From the NCBI GenBank assembly GCA_013178375.1, contig JABLXQ010000011.1:1-64000 (forward strand): a DNA stretch of 64,000 bases, in the 5' to 3' direction. This DNA is from Gammaproteobacteria bacterium (GTDB taxonomy: Bacteria > Pseudomonadota > Gammaproteobacteria > Pseudomonadales > Ketobacteraceae). A model generated the notes under the pieces. The model was not told the DNA's origin, did no database searches, and saw only the letters and a program-made list of their open reading frames with translations. Each line of letters opens with the position of its first letter. Positions within the stretch are counted from its first letter, which is position 1. This document shows, piece by piece, positions 18,284-26,717 of the stretch. A program made the position numbers and the translations under genes.

Positions 18284-19426
18284 ATGAACTACTTCATCAC
18301 GGGCGCCACCGGCTTTATCGGCCGTTTCCTGGTGGCGGAACTGCTCAAGCGCAAGGACGCACGGATTTACGTGCTGGTGCGCACCGGATCGGAGCGCAAG
18401 TTCAACCGCCTGTGCATCCAGACCGGGGCCCGCGCCGACCAGCTAATCGCCATCGGTGGCGACCTCACCGCACCCGGCCTGGGCATTGCCGAAGCGGACC
18501 TCGCCCGGTTGCAGCAGGTGAGCCACTTTTTCCACCTGGCCGCCATTTACGACCTGCAGGCCGATGCCGCCTCCCAGCAGCGCAGCAATATCGACGGCAC
18601 CCGCAACGCCCTGCGCGCCGCAGAAGCCACGGCCGCCGGCTGCTTCCATCATGTGAGCTCGATCGCGGCCGCCGGCCTCTACCCCGGCCAGTTTCGCGAA
18701 GACATGTTCGACGAAGCCACCGGCCTGCACGATCCCTACTTCGTCACCAAGCACGAAGCGGAAAAACTCGTACGCAAGGAAAGCAGAATTCCGTTCCGCA
18801 TCTATCGCCCGTCGATGGTGGTGGGCCACAGCCAGACCGGCGAGATGGACAAGGCCGACGGCCCCTATTACCTGTTCCGGGTCATGCGGCAACTGCAGCG
18901 CTGGCTGCCCCGGTGGCTGCCACTGGTGGGCCTGGAAGGTGGCTACTTCAACATGGTGCCGGTGGATTTCGTCGCGCGGGCCCTGGACCGGATCGCGCAC
19001 CTGCCCGCGCTCGATGGCCAGTGTTTTCATCTCACCGCACACCGCAATTATTCCCTGGGCGAACTGATGAATATCGTCGCCGATGTGGCTCACGCGCCCC
19101 GCGCCGCCTGGCAGATCAGCAACCAGTGGCTGGAACAACCGCCGGGCCGCCTGGTGAAAGCCGCAACCACCACCGGCCCCGTGCGCTGGCTGGCGCAGAA
19201 AGCGCTGCAGCGTCTCGACGTGCCCGTGGCGATGCTGTCGTTCCTGACCTACCCCGTCACCTTCGATACTACGCACACCGACGCGGCCCTGGCCGGCACC
19301 GATATTCAGGCGCCGGATCTTGAGACGTATATCCGGCCCCTGTGGGATTACTGGAACGAACAGCTGGAACCCGCGCAGCCACGCCGACATTTCCGTCATC
19401 ACTTCCGGACCGAACGCCATGACTGA
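18284..19426 (+). CDS. Fatty acyl-CoA reductase, N-terminal half as a separate gene (extended SDR)
   Basis: A 380-residue extended SDR. It has the NADP site TGATGFIGRF (residues 6-15), HVSSIAAAGL with catalytic Ser, Tyr152-x3-Lys156 in PYFVTKHEAEK, and IYRPSMVVGHSQTGEMDK. From memory these match the N-terminal acyl-CoA reducing domain of the Marinobacter fatty acyl reductases, which make fatty alcohols for wax esters. The usual C-terminal half is encoded by the next gene, whose ATG overlaps this stop by 8 bases. Function inferred: reduction of acyl-CoA to aldehyde. The ATG at 18284 has a weak GGTAGG ribosome site. Confidence 0.85.
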   Translation: MNYFITGATGFIGRFLVAELLKRKDARIYVLVRTGSERKFNRLCIQTGARADQLIAIGGDLTAPGLGIAEADLARLQQVSHFFHLAAIYDLQADAASQQRSNIDGTRNALRAAEATAAGCFHHVSSIAAAGLYPGQFREDMFDEATGLHDPYFVTKHEAEKLVRKESRIPFRIYRPSMVVGHSQTGEMDKADGPYYLFRVMRQLQRWLPRWLPLVGLEGGYFNMVPVDFVARALDRIAHLPALDGQCFHLTAHRNYSLGELMNIVADVAHAPRAAWQISNQWLEQPPGRLVKAATTTGPVRWLAQKALQRLDVPVAMLSFLTYPVTFDTTHTDAALAGTDIQAPDLETYIRPLWDYWNEQLEPAQPRRHFRHHFRTERHD

Positions 19427-20420
19427 CAAAGTGAAATTCAGAAAGCCGAAAATCCTGCCCTATTTCCAGCGCGCAGCCGATCACTGGAAGTGGAACGCCA
19501 AAAGCATCATCAACGCTGAGGAAGCGCTGACGGATCGCGTGTCCGGCAAGGTAGTGATGCTGACCGGTGCCAGTTCCGGCATCGGCGCATTGGTGGCCCA
19601 CAAGCTGGCAGCCGCTGGCGCTACCGTGCTGATGACGGCACGCTCGAAAGACAAACTGCAGGATCTGGCGGAAGAAATCCGCAACGCGGGCGGCAAGGCT
19701 GACGTGTACGCCGGCAACCTGACTGTGATGGAAGACTGTGATCGCATCTGCCAGGAAGCAATGCGGGATCATGGCCGGGTCGACATCCTGATCAACAATG
19801 CGGGCCGTTCGATCCGCCGCTCGATCAAATTCAGCTTCGACCGCTTCCACGATTACGAGCGCACCATGCAGCTGAATTTTTTCGGTTCAATCCGTATGGC
19901 AATGAACCTGCTGCCGGGCATGCTGGAGCGCGATGAAGGCCACATCATCAACGTGTCCACCGTGGGCGTGCAGGCGAATCCGGCGCGGTTTTCCGCATAC
20001 CTGTCGTCGAAGTGGGCGCTGGAAGGCTGGAGCTGGGTGGCGGCCAACGAGTTCGCCCACACCGGTGTGCGCTTCTCCACCATCAACTATCCGCTGGTGC
20101 GCACGCCGATGATCGCACCCACCAAGATCTACGATTACATGCCGGTGATGTCGCCGGAGACGGCAGTGAAATGGATGCTGGACGTGATCATCACCCGCAA
20201 CAAGCGCAAGCTGGGCTTGCTGGGCAAAGGCGCGCTGGCCATGTACTACGTATTCCCGAAAACGTCGGAAAGCATCGTCAACGCCAGTTACCAGGTAGTG
20301 CATGAGGCGCCGCCGGCCTCTTATGCGGAGAGCAGGGAAAAACGGAATGTGGTGCAACCGGAAACGCCGGCCACGCTGCATAACGCCAGCGAGCAGGCGG
20401 AATCCAGCGTGCGGCATTGA
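19419..20420 (+). CDS. Fatty acyl reductase, C-terminal half as a separate gene (classical SDR)
   Basis: A 333-residue classical SDR with an extra about 40-residue N-terminus (KILPYFQRAADHWKWNAKS). It has GASSGIG at 50-56, NNAGRSIRRSI at 126-136, and Tyr194-x3-Lys198. The run from NNAGRSIRRS through SFDRFHDYERTMQLNFFGS and PLVRTPMIAPTKIYD is the signature of the C-terminal domain of Marinobacter-type acyl-CoA reductases (aldehyde to alcohol), recalled from memory. The ATG overlaps the stop of the N-half gene, so the two are almost certainly coupled and probably form one complex. Confidence 0.85.
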   Translation: MTDKVKFRKPKILPYFQRAADHWKWNAKSIINAEEALTDRVSGKVVMLTGASSGIGALVAHKLAAAGATVLMTARSKDKLQDLAEEIRNAGGKADVYAGNLTVMEDCDRICQEAMRDHGRVDILINNAGRSIRRSIKFSFDRFHDYERTMQLNFFGSIRMAMNLLPGMLERDEGHIINVSTVGVQANPARFSAYLSSKWALEGWSWVAANEFAHTGVRFSTINYPLVRTPMIAPTKIYDYMPVMSPETAVKWMLDVIITRNKRKLGLLGKGALAMYYVFPKTSESIVNASYQVVHEAPPASYAESREKRNVVQPETPATLHNASEQAESSVRH

Positions 20421-20433
20421 GTGTTATCGGGAC

Positions 20434-20553
20434 TCAGACGCCGCCGATCTCGCACACATCGTCGCCCAGCCACAGCGCCAGATCGCACGTGGTACAGCCG
20501 GACAGCAGCAGGGACGACAGTAAAACCAGCACAGCCATTCTTGTTGTTTTCAT
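20434..20553 (-). CDS. Very small lipoprotein (39 residues)
   Basis: A short leftward ORF encodes a basic N-terminus (MKTTRMAV), a hydrophobic core and a lipobox LLSGC with Cys20. An 18-residue mature acidic peptide follows, with two more Cys (TTCDLALWLGDDVCEIGGV). AGGAA lies at good distance before the ATG. It starts 66 bases downstream of nhaA on the same strand and is convergent with the acyl reductase. The complete lipobox makes it credible despite its size. Role unknown. Confidence 0.65.
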   Translation of the reverse strand: MKTTRMAVLVLLSSLLLSGCTTCDLALWLGDDVCEIGGV

Positions 20554-20619
20554 GGTGCAGTTCCTGATCCAGGGGAAGGTTGAATCCCGATCATACACGG
20601 AAGCGCAACCGCGCCTCCA

Positions 20620-21801
20620 TCAGCCTTTTGTTACTGCCGGCGGCAACACCCACCGCAAGATCCCGTACCCCAGTACCGCCGACAGCAGGCTGCCCAGAAG
20701 GACACCCAACCGGTCATTCAGGGCGAAGTTGGGATCGCCCCCAGTGAAGGCCAGCGAGCTGATGAACAAGCTCATGGTGAAACCGATGCCGCACAGGATT
20801 GACACGCCATACATCTGCTTCCAGTTGACGCCGGTCGGCAACGACACCAGGCGCAGCTTCGCCGCCACAAAGCACAGACCGAACACCCCGATCTGCTTGC
20901 CTACGAACAAACCCAGGGCAATGCCCAGTGGTACCGGATGCAACAGCGAATCCAGCGTCAGCCCCGCCAGTGACAGGCCGGTATTGGCGAAGGCAAACAT
21001 GGGCAAAATCACGAAGCCCACCGGCGCTTTCAAATCGTGTTCCAGCTGCTCCAGCGTATTGTGGCCATGCTGGTCGCGGCCGGTGGCGGGAATGATCAGA
21101 CCCAGAATCACACCGGCCAGGGTCGCATGCACACCGGATTTCAGCACCGCCGTCCACAGCACCAGTCCCACCAGAATATAGGGCGCCACGCCACTCACAC
21201 CGCGCACATTCATGGCAATCAGCACCGCAATCGCCGCGCTCGCAATGACCAGGGACACCGTGGAAAGATCCGCAGTATAGAACAGCGCGATGATGATGAT
21301 CGCGCCCAGGTCGTCGGCAATGGCAAGGGTCAGCAGAAAAATTTTCAGCCCCACCGGCACCCGGTTGCCCAGCAACGACAGCACCCCCAGCGCAAACGCA
21401 ATGTCGGTGGCGGACGGAATCGCCCAGCCCCGCATCGCCAGCGGATCGTGCCAGTTGATCCAGGAGTAGACCAGCGCCGGCGCGGCCATGCCGCCAATGG
21501 CACCAACAATGGGCAGCATCACCTTGGCCGGCTGCGACAGCTCGCCGAACAGCACCTCGCGCTTGATCTCCAGGCCCACAGTAAAAAAGAACACCGCCAT
21601 CAGGCCGTCGTTGATCCACAGCAGCAGCGGCTTGTGAATACTGAGTTCACCAAACTGGATCGCCACCGGCGTGTCCAGCAGAGCGCTGTACAGATACGCG
21701 AGCGGGCTGTTGGCCATGATCAGGGCCAGAATGGTCGCCAGCATCAGCAAAATGCCGCTGGCGGATTCCAGCCTGAAAAAACGTTGTAATGCTGTGGTCA
21801 T
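20620..21801 (-). CDS. nhaA: Na+/H+ antiporter NhaA
   Basis: NhaA exports Na+ (or Li+) in exchange for two protons at the inner membrane and is needed at high salt and alkaline pH. The 393-residue protein has about 12 helices. It contains [41 protein letters not shown] (TM IV assembly motif) and the ion-binding Asp pair in [13 protein letters not shown]. The TM X segment is [14 protein letters not shown]. Start 21801 (MTTALQRFF) was chosen for its GAGGA ribosome site; the open frame runs 43 codons longer but through terminator-like sequence. It suits a marine host. Confidence 0.96.
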   Translation of the reverse strand: MTTALQRFFRLESASGILLMLATILALIMANSPLAYLYSALLDTPVAIQFGELSIHKPLLLWINDGLMAVFFFTVGLEIKREVLFGELSQPAKVMLPIVGAIGGMAAPALVYSWINWHDPLAMRGWAIPSATDIAFALGVLSLLGNRVPVGLKIFLLTLAIADDLGAIIIIALFYTADLSTVSLVIASAAIAVLIAMNVRGVSGVAPYILVGLVLWTAVLKSGVHATLAGVILGLIIPATGRDQHGHNTLEQLEHDLKAPVGFVILPMFAFANTGLSLAGLTLDSLLHPVPLGIALGLFVGKQIGVFGLCFVAAKLRLVSLPTGVNWKQMYGVSILCGIGFTMSLFISSLAFTGGDPNFALNDRLGVLLGSLLSAVLGYGILRWVLPPAVTKG

Positions 21802-21885
21802 TTCGTCCTCGCGTCCGGAACAGGCCTGTACTTCGGAGTTGCAGTATAAAAATTCGTTCCGGGCCTGTCTGCCCCAAATCGCGGA

Positions 21886-21914
21886 CAAAAAAAAGCCCAC
21901 CTTGGGTGTGGGCT
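21886..21914 (-). terminator. Terminator of the SDR gene at 21955
   Basis: On the minus strand AGCCCACACCCAAGGTGGGCT, a stem of AGCCCAC with GTGGGCT, is followed by a run of eight T. It lies 40 bases after the SDR stop. Confidence 0.88.
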
Positions 21915-21954
21915 GCATTACAAATGCCAATGGTACTGAAACGTGGATCGAAAA

Positions 21955-22725
21955 TCAGCGCGGCGCCATGCGGATGGAACCGTCCAGACGCACCACTTCA
22001 CCGTTGAAGAAACCGTTTTCCACCATCTGGCAGGCCAGCTGGCCGTATTCGGACGGATTGCCCAGGCGCTTGGGGAACTGGGTGGCTTCGATCAGCGGGT
22101 TTTTCACTGCATCGGGTGCGGCGTTCATCAGCGGAGTGTTGAAAATGCCCGGCGCGATGGTGTTGATACGGATGCCGTAAGGGGCCAGATCGCGGGCGAT
22201 CGGCAGGGTCATGCCCACAACGCCGCCTTTGGAAGCGGAGTACGCCACCTGGCCAACCTGACCGTCGAATGCGGCAACAGAGGCGGTGTTGATGATCACG
22301 CCGCGCTCGCCGTCGGCGTTCACCGGGGTGTTCTTGGCCATGGCTTCAGCGGCCAGACGGGTCACGTTGAACGTGCCGATCAGGTTCACGCCGATGACTT
22401 TGGCAAAACCGTCCAGCGAGTGCGGGCCCTTGCCACCGTAAGTCTTCTGCGCGGAACCGATACCAGCGCAGTTCACGGCGATGTGCAGTGCGCCGAAGCT
22501 TTCCAGTACGAAGGCGATACCAGCCTGTACCGATGCTTCGTCCGACACGTTCACCTTGGCGAACTTGCAGTTGGCACCCAGTTCACCGGCGGTGGCGTTG
22601 CCGGCTGCTTCGTTCAGGTCGAAAATCACAACCTTGGCGCCTTTCGCCAAAAATGCTTCAGTGGTTGCGCGACCCAGGCCGCTGGCTCCACCGGTCACGA
22701 TGGCGACTTTGTCTTTCAGTTCCAT
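21955..22725 (-). CDS. SDR, 3-hydroxyacyl-CoA dehydrogenase type (HSD10-like)
   Basis: A 256-residue classical SDR resembling HSD10/short-chain 3-hydroxyacyl-CoA dehydrogenases, which oxidise 3-hydroxyacyl-CoA with NAD+ in beta-oxidation. It shows [18 protein letters not shown], the acidic VVIFDLNE (NAD preference), [34 protein letters not shown] (Ser, Tyr, Lys) and the C-terminal [10 protein letters not shown] typical of this group. Start 22725 follows GAGGA. Single-gene unit with its own terminator. Confidence 0.92.
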   Translation of the reverse strand: MELKDKVAIVTGGASGLGRATTEAFLAKGAKVVIFDLNEAAGNATAGELGANCKFAKVNVSDEASVQAGIAFVLESFGALHIAVNCAGIGSAQKTYGGKGPHSLDGFAKVIGVNLIGTFNVTRLAAEAMAKNTPVNADGERGVIINTASVAAFDGQVGQVAYSASKGGVVGMTLPIARDLAPYGIRINTIAPGIFNTPLMNAAPDAVKNPLIEATQFPKRLGNPSEYGQLACQMVENGFFNGEVVRLDGSIRMAPR

Positions 22726-23032
22726 GCTCGAATCCTCTTGTACTGGCTGACTGATGGGTCGGCAGTATACACAGCCACCACGGGCCATGCCTACTGGCTG
22801 AAACTGACAGATTAATAGCCGTTTAGGTCAGTGAAAGGACCTGTCGTTGACTGCAAAATCACGGGCTCGGTAATCTTCAATTCTGTCGCAAAAACAAGGG
22901 AAAACGCCGGCAATCACCGGTTACGGTATACTGCCGCAACCTGCCGTTTCCCAAGCTCCACGGAAGGACAATTCGCCCCTGCGCCAACGCAGAGCCAACC
23001 GCAACCTCGACCAACCGCGAAGTGTGACGTCC

Positions 23033-23632
23033 ATGTGGTTCTTCTTCCGTTTCCTGATCGCCCGCTACATCCAGAAAATCGAGCCCAGCAAACCGCTGCT
23101 GGACTGGGTCATCACCCGCTACCGCGTGCTGCCCTGGGACATCGATGCCAACCTGCACATGAACAACGTGAAGTACCTGAAGTACCTCGAACGCGGCCGG
23201 GTGGAGCACATGATCCACACGCCCTGGCTGCGGGAAATGTTCAACCGCGGCTTCAAGGCGCTGATCGCGAACACCGAGATCAGCTACGTGAAGGAACTGA
23301 AGCCATTCCAGTATTTCAAGGTGGAAACCCGCATCAGCGCCTGGGATGACAAATACGTTTACATGGAACAGCTTTTCACCTACAAACGCACCGTGTTCAC
23401 CGCCGCCGTGATCCGCATGGCCATGGTCAGCACCAAGACCGGCAAGCGAGTAGCGCCGTCGCAGGTGCTGCGGGAAGCGTTTCCCGACCTGCAATCGCCG
23501 CCGGTGCCGGACAGTGCCCGCGCCCTCAACCAGCTGGTGCAGGCCCAGCGCGGCGAAACCCAGGCCATTGCCGATGCCCACGCGGCGCAAGACGACATCA
23601 ATACCAACAAGATTCAGGAAGCCAAACCATGA
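23033..23632 (+). CDS. Hotdog-fold acyl-CoA thioesterase (THEM6/4HBT-like)
   Basis: A 199-residue hotdog protein. The segment YRVLPWDIDANLHMNNVKYLKYLERGRVEH is the classic 4HBT/FatB-like active-site region (D-x-N-x-H-x-N-N). It is followed by YVKELKPFQYFKVETRISAWDDKYVYMEQ. It probably hydrolyses acyl-CoA esters. The ATG at 23033 was preferred over a GTG nine bases upstream; both are possible. Its stop overlaps the crotonase ATG (ATGA), so the two form an operon. Confidence 0.85.
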   Translation: MWFFFRFLIARYIQKIEPSKPLLDWVITRYRVLPWDIDANLHMNNVKYLKYLERGRVEHMIHTPWLREMFNRGFKALIANTEISYVKELKPFQYFKVETRISAWDDKYVYMEQLFTYKRTVFTAAVIRMAMVSTKTGKRVAPSQVLREAFPDLQSPPVPDSARALNQLVQAQRGETQAIADAHAAQDDINTNKIQEAKP

Positions 23633-24396
23633 CCGAGCAGGTACTCACCGAAATCCAGGACGGCGTGATCATCATCCGCCTCAACCGCGCTGACAAGAAA
23701 AACGCGCTTACCGGCGCCATGTACAACGGCATCTCCGACGCGTTCGATAAACTGGAAAGCGACAACAGCCTGCGCGCGGGCCTGATCACCGGCACCGCCG
23801 ACTGCTTCACCGCCGGCAACGATCTGGTGGATTTCCTGTCGGCCTCGTCCATCGGTGGCGATTCCCCTGTGGGCCGTTTCCTGCGCACCCTGCCCGCCCT
23901 GACCAAGCCGCTGGTGGCGGCGGTGAATGGCCCGGCAGTGGGCGTGGGCACCACCATGCTGCTGCATTGCGATCTGGTGTACGCCGCTCCCGCAGCCAAA
24001 TTCCAGATGCCGTTCGTGAACTTGGCGCTATGCCCCGAAGCGGGCTCCAGCCTGCTGCTGACCCAACGCCTGGGCTACCGCCGCGCCGCCGAACTGCTGA
24101 TGCTGTGCGACTCGTTCACCGCCGACGAAGGCAAGGAAATGGGCATCGTGAGCCAGGTGCTGCCGGCAGAGGAATATCAGGCGTTCGCGTTGCAGAAAGC
24201 CAAGCAGCTGGCCAAGCAGCCGCCCGCGTCGATCCGCGCCACCAAGCAGCTGATGCGCATGGGCAATGCCGCCATGCTGAAGCAGGTAATGGATGCCGAA
24301 GCCAACCAGTTCAGCGCCATGCTGGCCGGTGCCGAGGCGAAGGAAGCCTTCACCGCCTTCATGGAAAAGCGCAAGCCGGATTTCTCGCGTTTCTGA
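23629..24396 (+). CDS. Enoyl-CoA hydratase/isomerase (crotonase family)
   Basis: A 255-residue crotonase. It has NRADKKNALTGAMYNGI, the oxyanion-hole region TAGNDLVDFL, AVNGPAVGVGTTMLLHCDLVYA and the FPFVNLALCPEAGSSLLL-type loop (as MPFVNLALCPEAG). In the place of the hydratase Glu pair, only one side looks acidic (CPEAGSS), so an isomerase or other acyl-CoA activity is as likely as hydratase. Translationally coupled to the thioesterase and followed by a hairpin terminator. Confidence 0.88.
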   Translation: MTEQVLTEIQDGVIIIRLNRADKKNALTGAMYNGISDAFDKLESDNSLRAGLITGTADCFTAGNDLVDFLSASSIGGDSPVGRFLRTLPALTKPLVAAVNGPAVGVGTTMLLHCDLVYAAPAAKFQMPFVNLALCPEAGSSLLLTQRLGYRRAAELLMLCDSFTADEGKEMGIVSQVLPAEEYQAFALQKAKQLAKQPPASIRATKQLMRMGNAAMLKQVMDAEANQFSAMLAGAEAKEAFTAFMEKRKPDFSRF

Positions 24397-24431
24397 AACG
24401 ATTGCATGTGCAGCCCGCTGAATTGACACAA

Positions 24432-24456
24432 GAAAGCCCGCACGCCGCGGGCTTTC
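24432..24456 (+). terminator. Hairpin terminator after the crotonase
   Basis: GAAAGCCCGC and GCGGGCTTTC form a 10-bp stem with loop ACGCC. There is no long T-run, so termination may be partial. Confidence 0.6.
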
Positions 24457-24585
24457 CTGCGATTGCGGACGGGCGTGACGGGGGCAGCCAGCAAACCGAC
24501 TGAACCGCAGCCGATTTTGATTCTGTTTTGCTACCAACTGTGTCAGGCTCCAGCAGTCACCTTCGACCGCCTCCTCCGGGACACC

Positions 24586-25368
24586 ATGAACTATTTTTTG
24601 TCCGCCCTTGCCCTGCTGATCTCCTTCCCCCTTTTCGCCGTTGAATGGCATGACAGCCCTGCCGTCAGCCAGCTGTTCGCCGACGCCGGTGCGCAGGGCA
24701 CCTTCGTTCTATACGACGTCAGCGCAAAGAAACTCGCCGGGCATAACTACGCGCGGGCAGAAACCCGCTTCATTCCGGCGTCGACGTTCAAGATTCCCAA
24801 CAGCCTGATCGGCCTGGCGGTGGGGGCCGTGAAGGACGTGAATGAAGTGTTGCCCTACGGCGACCAGCCACAGCCATTCAAGCAATGGGAAAAGAACATG
24901 GACCTGCGCGAAGCGATCAAGGTATCCAATGTGCCGGTGTACCAGGAACTGGCGCGCAGGATTGGCCAGCAGCGCATGAGCAACGCCGTCAACCGGCTGC
25001 AATACGGCAATGGGCAGATCGGCACGGTGGTTGATCGCTTCTGGCTGGACGGGCCGCTGAAAATCAGCGCTATCGAACAGGCACAATTCCTGGCGCAGCT
25101 GGCGCAGGAAAAACTGCCCTTCCCCCGCTCGGCGCAAAACCGCGTCAACGAAATCACCAAACTGGAAACCACGCCGGAATGGACCCTGCATGGCAAGACC
25201 GGCTGGAGCACATTCAGCAAGCCCAACGTCGGCTGGTGGGTGGGATGGGTGGAAAAGCAGGGGAAAATTTATGCGTTTGCGATGAACATGGATATGGCGG
25301 GGGAAGTGGACCTGCCGAAGCGGGTGGAACTGGGGAAAGCCAGTTTGACTGCGCTGGGTGTTATGTGA
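24586..25368 (+). CDS. Class D (OXA-type) beta-lactamase
   Basis: A 260-residue periplasmic serine beta-lactamase with a signal peptide (about residues 1-18). All class D motifs are present: Ser66-Thr-Phe-Lys69 (catalytic Ser and the Lys that is carboxylated), Ser114-Asn-Val, Tyr140-Gly-Asn142, WLDG 153-156 and Lys204-Thr-Gly206. It is closer to chromosomal environmental OXAs than to any common clinical allele I can recall. No integron or IS is next to it, so it looks resident. The ribosome site is weak (CCGGGACACC before the ATG). Confidence 0.93.
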   Translation: MNYFLSALALLISFPLFAVEWHDSPAVSQLFADAGAQGTFVLYDVSAKKLAGHNYARAETRFIPASTFKIPNSLIGLAVGAVKDVNEVLPYGDQPQPFKQWEKNMDLREAIKVSNVPVYQELARRIGQQRMSNAVNRLQYGNGQIGTVVDRFWLDGPLKISAIEQAQFLAQLAQEKLPFPRSAQNRVNEITKLETTPEWTLHGKTGWSTFSKPNVGWWVGWVEKQGKIYAFAMNMDMAGEVDLPKRVELGKASLTALGVM

Positions 25369-25429
25369 AGGATGACGACAGAAATCGTTGTTATGATCCA
25401 TCGCAAAGCCGTCCATTGAGGAAACCGTC

Positions 25430-25888
25430 ATGTCCGTGATGATCACCCTGCACCTTCTCGCCGCCGTCATCTGGGTTGGCGGCATGTTCTTCGCCTACAT
25501 GGCGCTGCGCCCTGTCGCCGCCAGTTTGCTGGAACCACCGGTACGTCTCACCTTGTGGGCGCAGGTTTTCACGCGGTTTTTTCCCTGGGTGTGGGCATCG
25601 GTTTTGTTATTACTAGGCACCGGATTGTGGATGACGTTCGGCATTTTCGGCGGCATGAAATATGTCGGCATCCATGTCCACATCATGCTGCTGCTCGGCC
25701 TGATCATGATGCTGCTTTTTTTCCATATCTACTTTGCGCCGTTTCGCCGGCTGAAGCAGGCGGTGGCAGCGAGCGACTGGCAGACCGGCGGTGCGAAACT
25801 GGGCCAGATCCGCAAGCTGATCGCGGTGAACCTCAGCCTGGGCCTGCTGGTGGTGGCCATCGCAGCGGCGGGACGCTATCTGCAGTGA
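25430..25888 (+). CDS. CopD-domain membrane protein
   Basis: A 152-residue integral membrane protein with four helices. It starts with MITLHLLAAVIWVGGMFFAYMALRP, the pattern of the CopD/DUF2269-like family, with His residues placed inside helices (HLLAAVIWVGG, HVHIMLLLG, FFHIYF). These could bind haem or copper, though this is unproven. GAGGA precedes the ATG. It follows the beta-lactamase by about 60 bases on the same strand. Confidence 0.8.
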   Translation: MSVMITLHLLAAVIWVGGMFFAYMALRPVAASLLEPPVRLTLWAQVFTRFFPWVWASVLLLLGTGLWMTFGIFGGMKYVGIHVHIMLLLGLIMMLLFFHIYFAPFRRLKQAVAASDWQTGGAKLGQIRKLIAVNLSLGLLVVAIAAAGRYLQ

Positions 25889-25962
25889 AGGGCCGGCATC
25901 GCCGTCGCGCCGCAAGCCTGCTAGAGTGACGGCACCTTCATCAGACCTGCCGGAGCCACCAC

Positions 25963-26589
25963 GTGTCACGTACCCTTGCATCGCTTGTATCCCTGCCCTG
26001 CCTCGCCGCTCTTCTGCTACTGCTCACTGCCTGCGGCACCACCCGCATGACCGACGTCTGGCAGGCGGAAGGTTTCAACCGCGGGCAAATGCACAATGTG
26101 CTGGTGGTGGCTGTCACGTCCAACGTCACCAACCGCACCATATTCGAAGCCACCTTTGCCAAGGAACTGCAGCGCAAGGGCATCAATCCCGTGATGAGCA
26201 TCCAGGCCCTGGGTGAAGACCTGCCCACCAAGGAATCGGTAATTGCTTTCGTCAGCAAAACGAAAGTGGACCATGTGGTGGCGGTGACCCTGGCCAGCGT
26301 CGATATCGAAGTGGAACGGGTGCCGGAATCGGTGGCCACCTATGTCACCGGCCCCTACTACTACGCACCGACCATGCACGGTTTCTGGGGCGGCTACAAC
26401 TCCTACACCATGACCCGGGCGTCCTATATCGACACCTCGACCAACCTGTTTCTCACCACCTCGGTTTACAACACCGGCAACGAGCAATTGCAGTGGGCTG
26501 GCCGCAGCAAATCGTTTGAGGTGAACGCGGTGTCGCAGGTGGCCAGCGAATTGGCCAATCAGATGATGAGCAAGATGGATCGGCGCTGA
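25963..26589 (+). CDS. DUF4136-like lipoprotein
   Basis: A 208-residue predicted lipoprotein starting at GTG (25963) with GGAG seven bases upstream. It has a signal peptide and lipobox LLTAC with Cys24. The mature part has VLVVAVTSNVTNRTIFEATFAKELQRKGINP, as in proteins that collect as DUF4136 or as secreted penicillin-binding-like lipoproteins. A Tyr/Gly-rich stretch (TGPYYYAPTMHGFWGGYNSY) follows, then a C-terminal helix. Function unknown. Confidence 0.75.
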   Translation: MSRTLASLVSLPCLAALLLLLTACGTTRMTDVWQAEGFNRGQMHNVLVVAVTSNVTNRTIFEATFAKELQRKGINPVMSIQALGEDLPTKESVIAFVSKTKVDHVVAVTLASVDIEVERVPESVATYVTGPYYYAPTMHGFWGGYNSYTMTRASYIDTSTNLFLTTSVYNTGNEQLQWAGRSKSFEVNAVSQVASELANQMMSKMDRR

Positions 26590-26662
26590 TTGGGAAGAAG
26601 TGCAAAGGAGGAGTCCTTGGATTTAGCATTTTCATGACGACTTTTTTGAACGCTTAACACTG

Positions 26663-26692
26663 AAAAAAATGGGCGCCCCTCCTGGCGCCCAT
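26663..26692 (-). terminator. Terminator of the EF-G paralogue gene
   Basis: ATGGGCGCC and GGCGCCCAT form a 9-bp stem with a 6-base loop, followed leftward by seven T. It lies 26 bases past the EF-G paralogue stop. Confidence 0.9.
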
Positions 26693-26717
26693 ATTCTTTG
26701 ACTGCTGCAATACAGCA

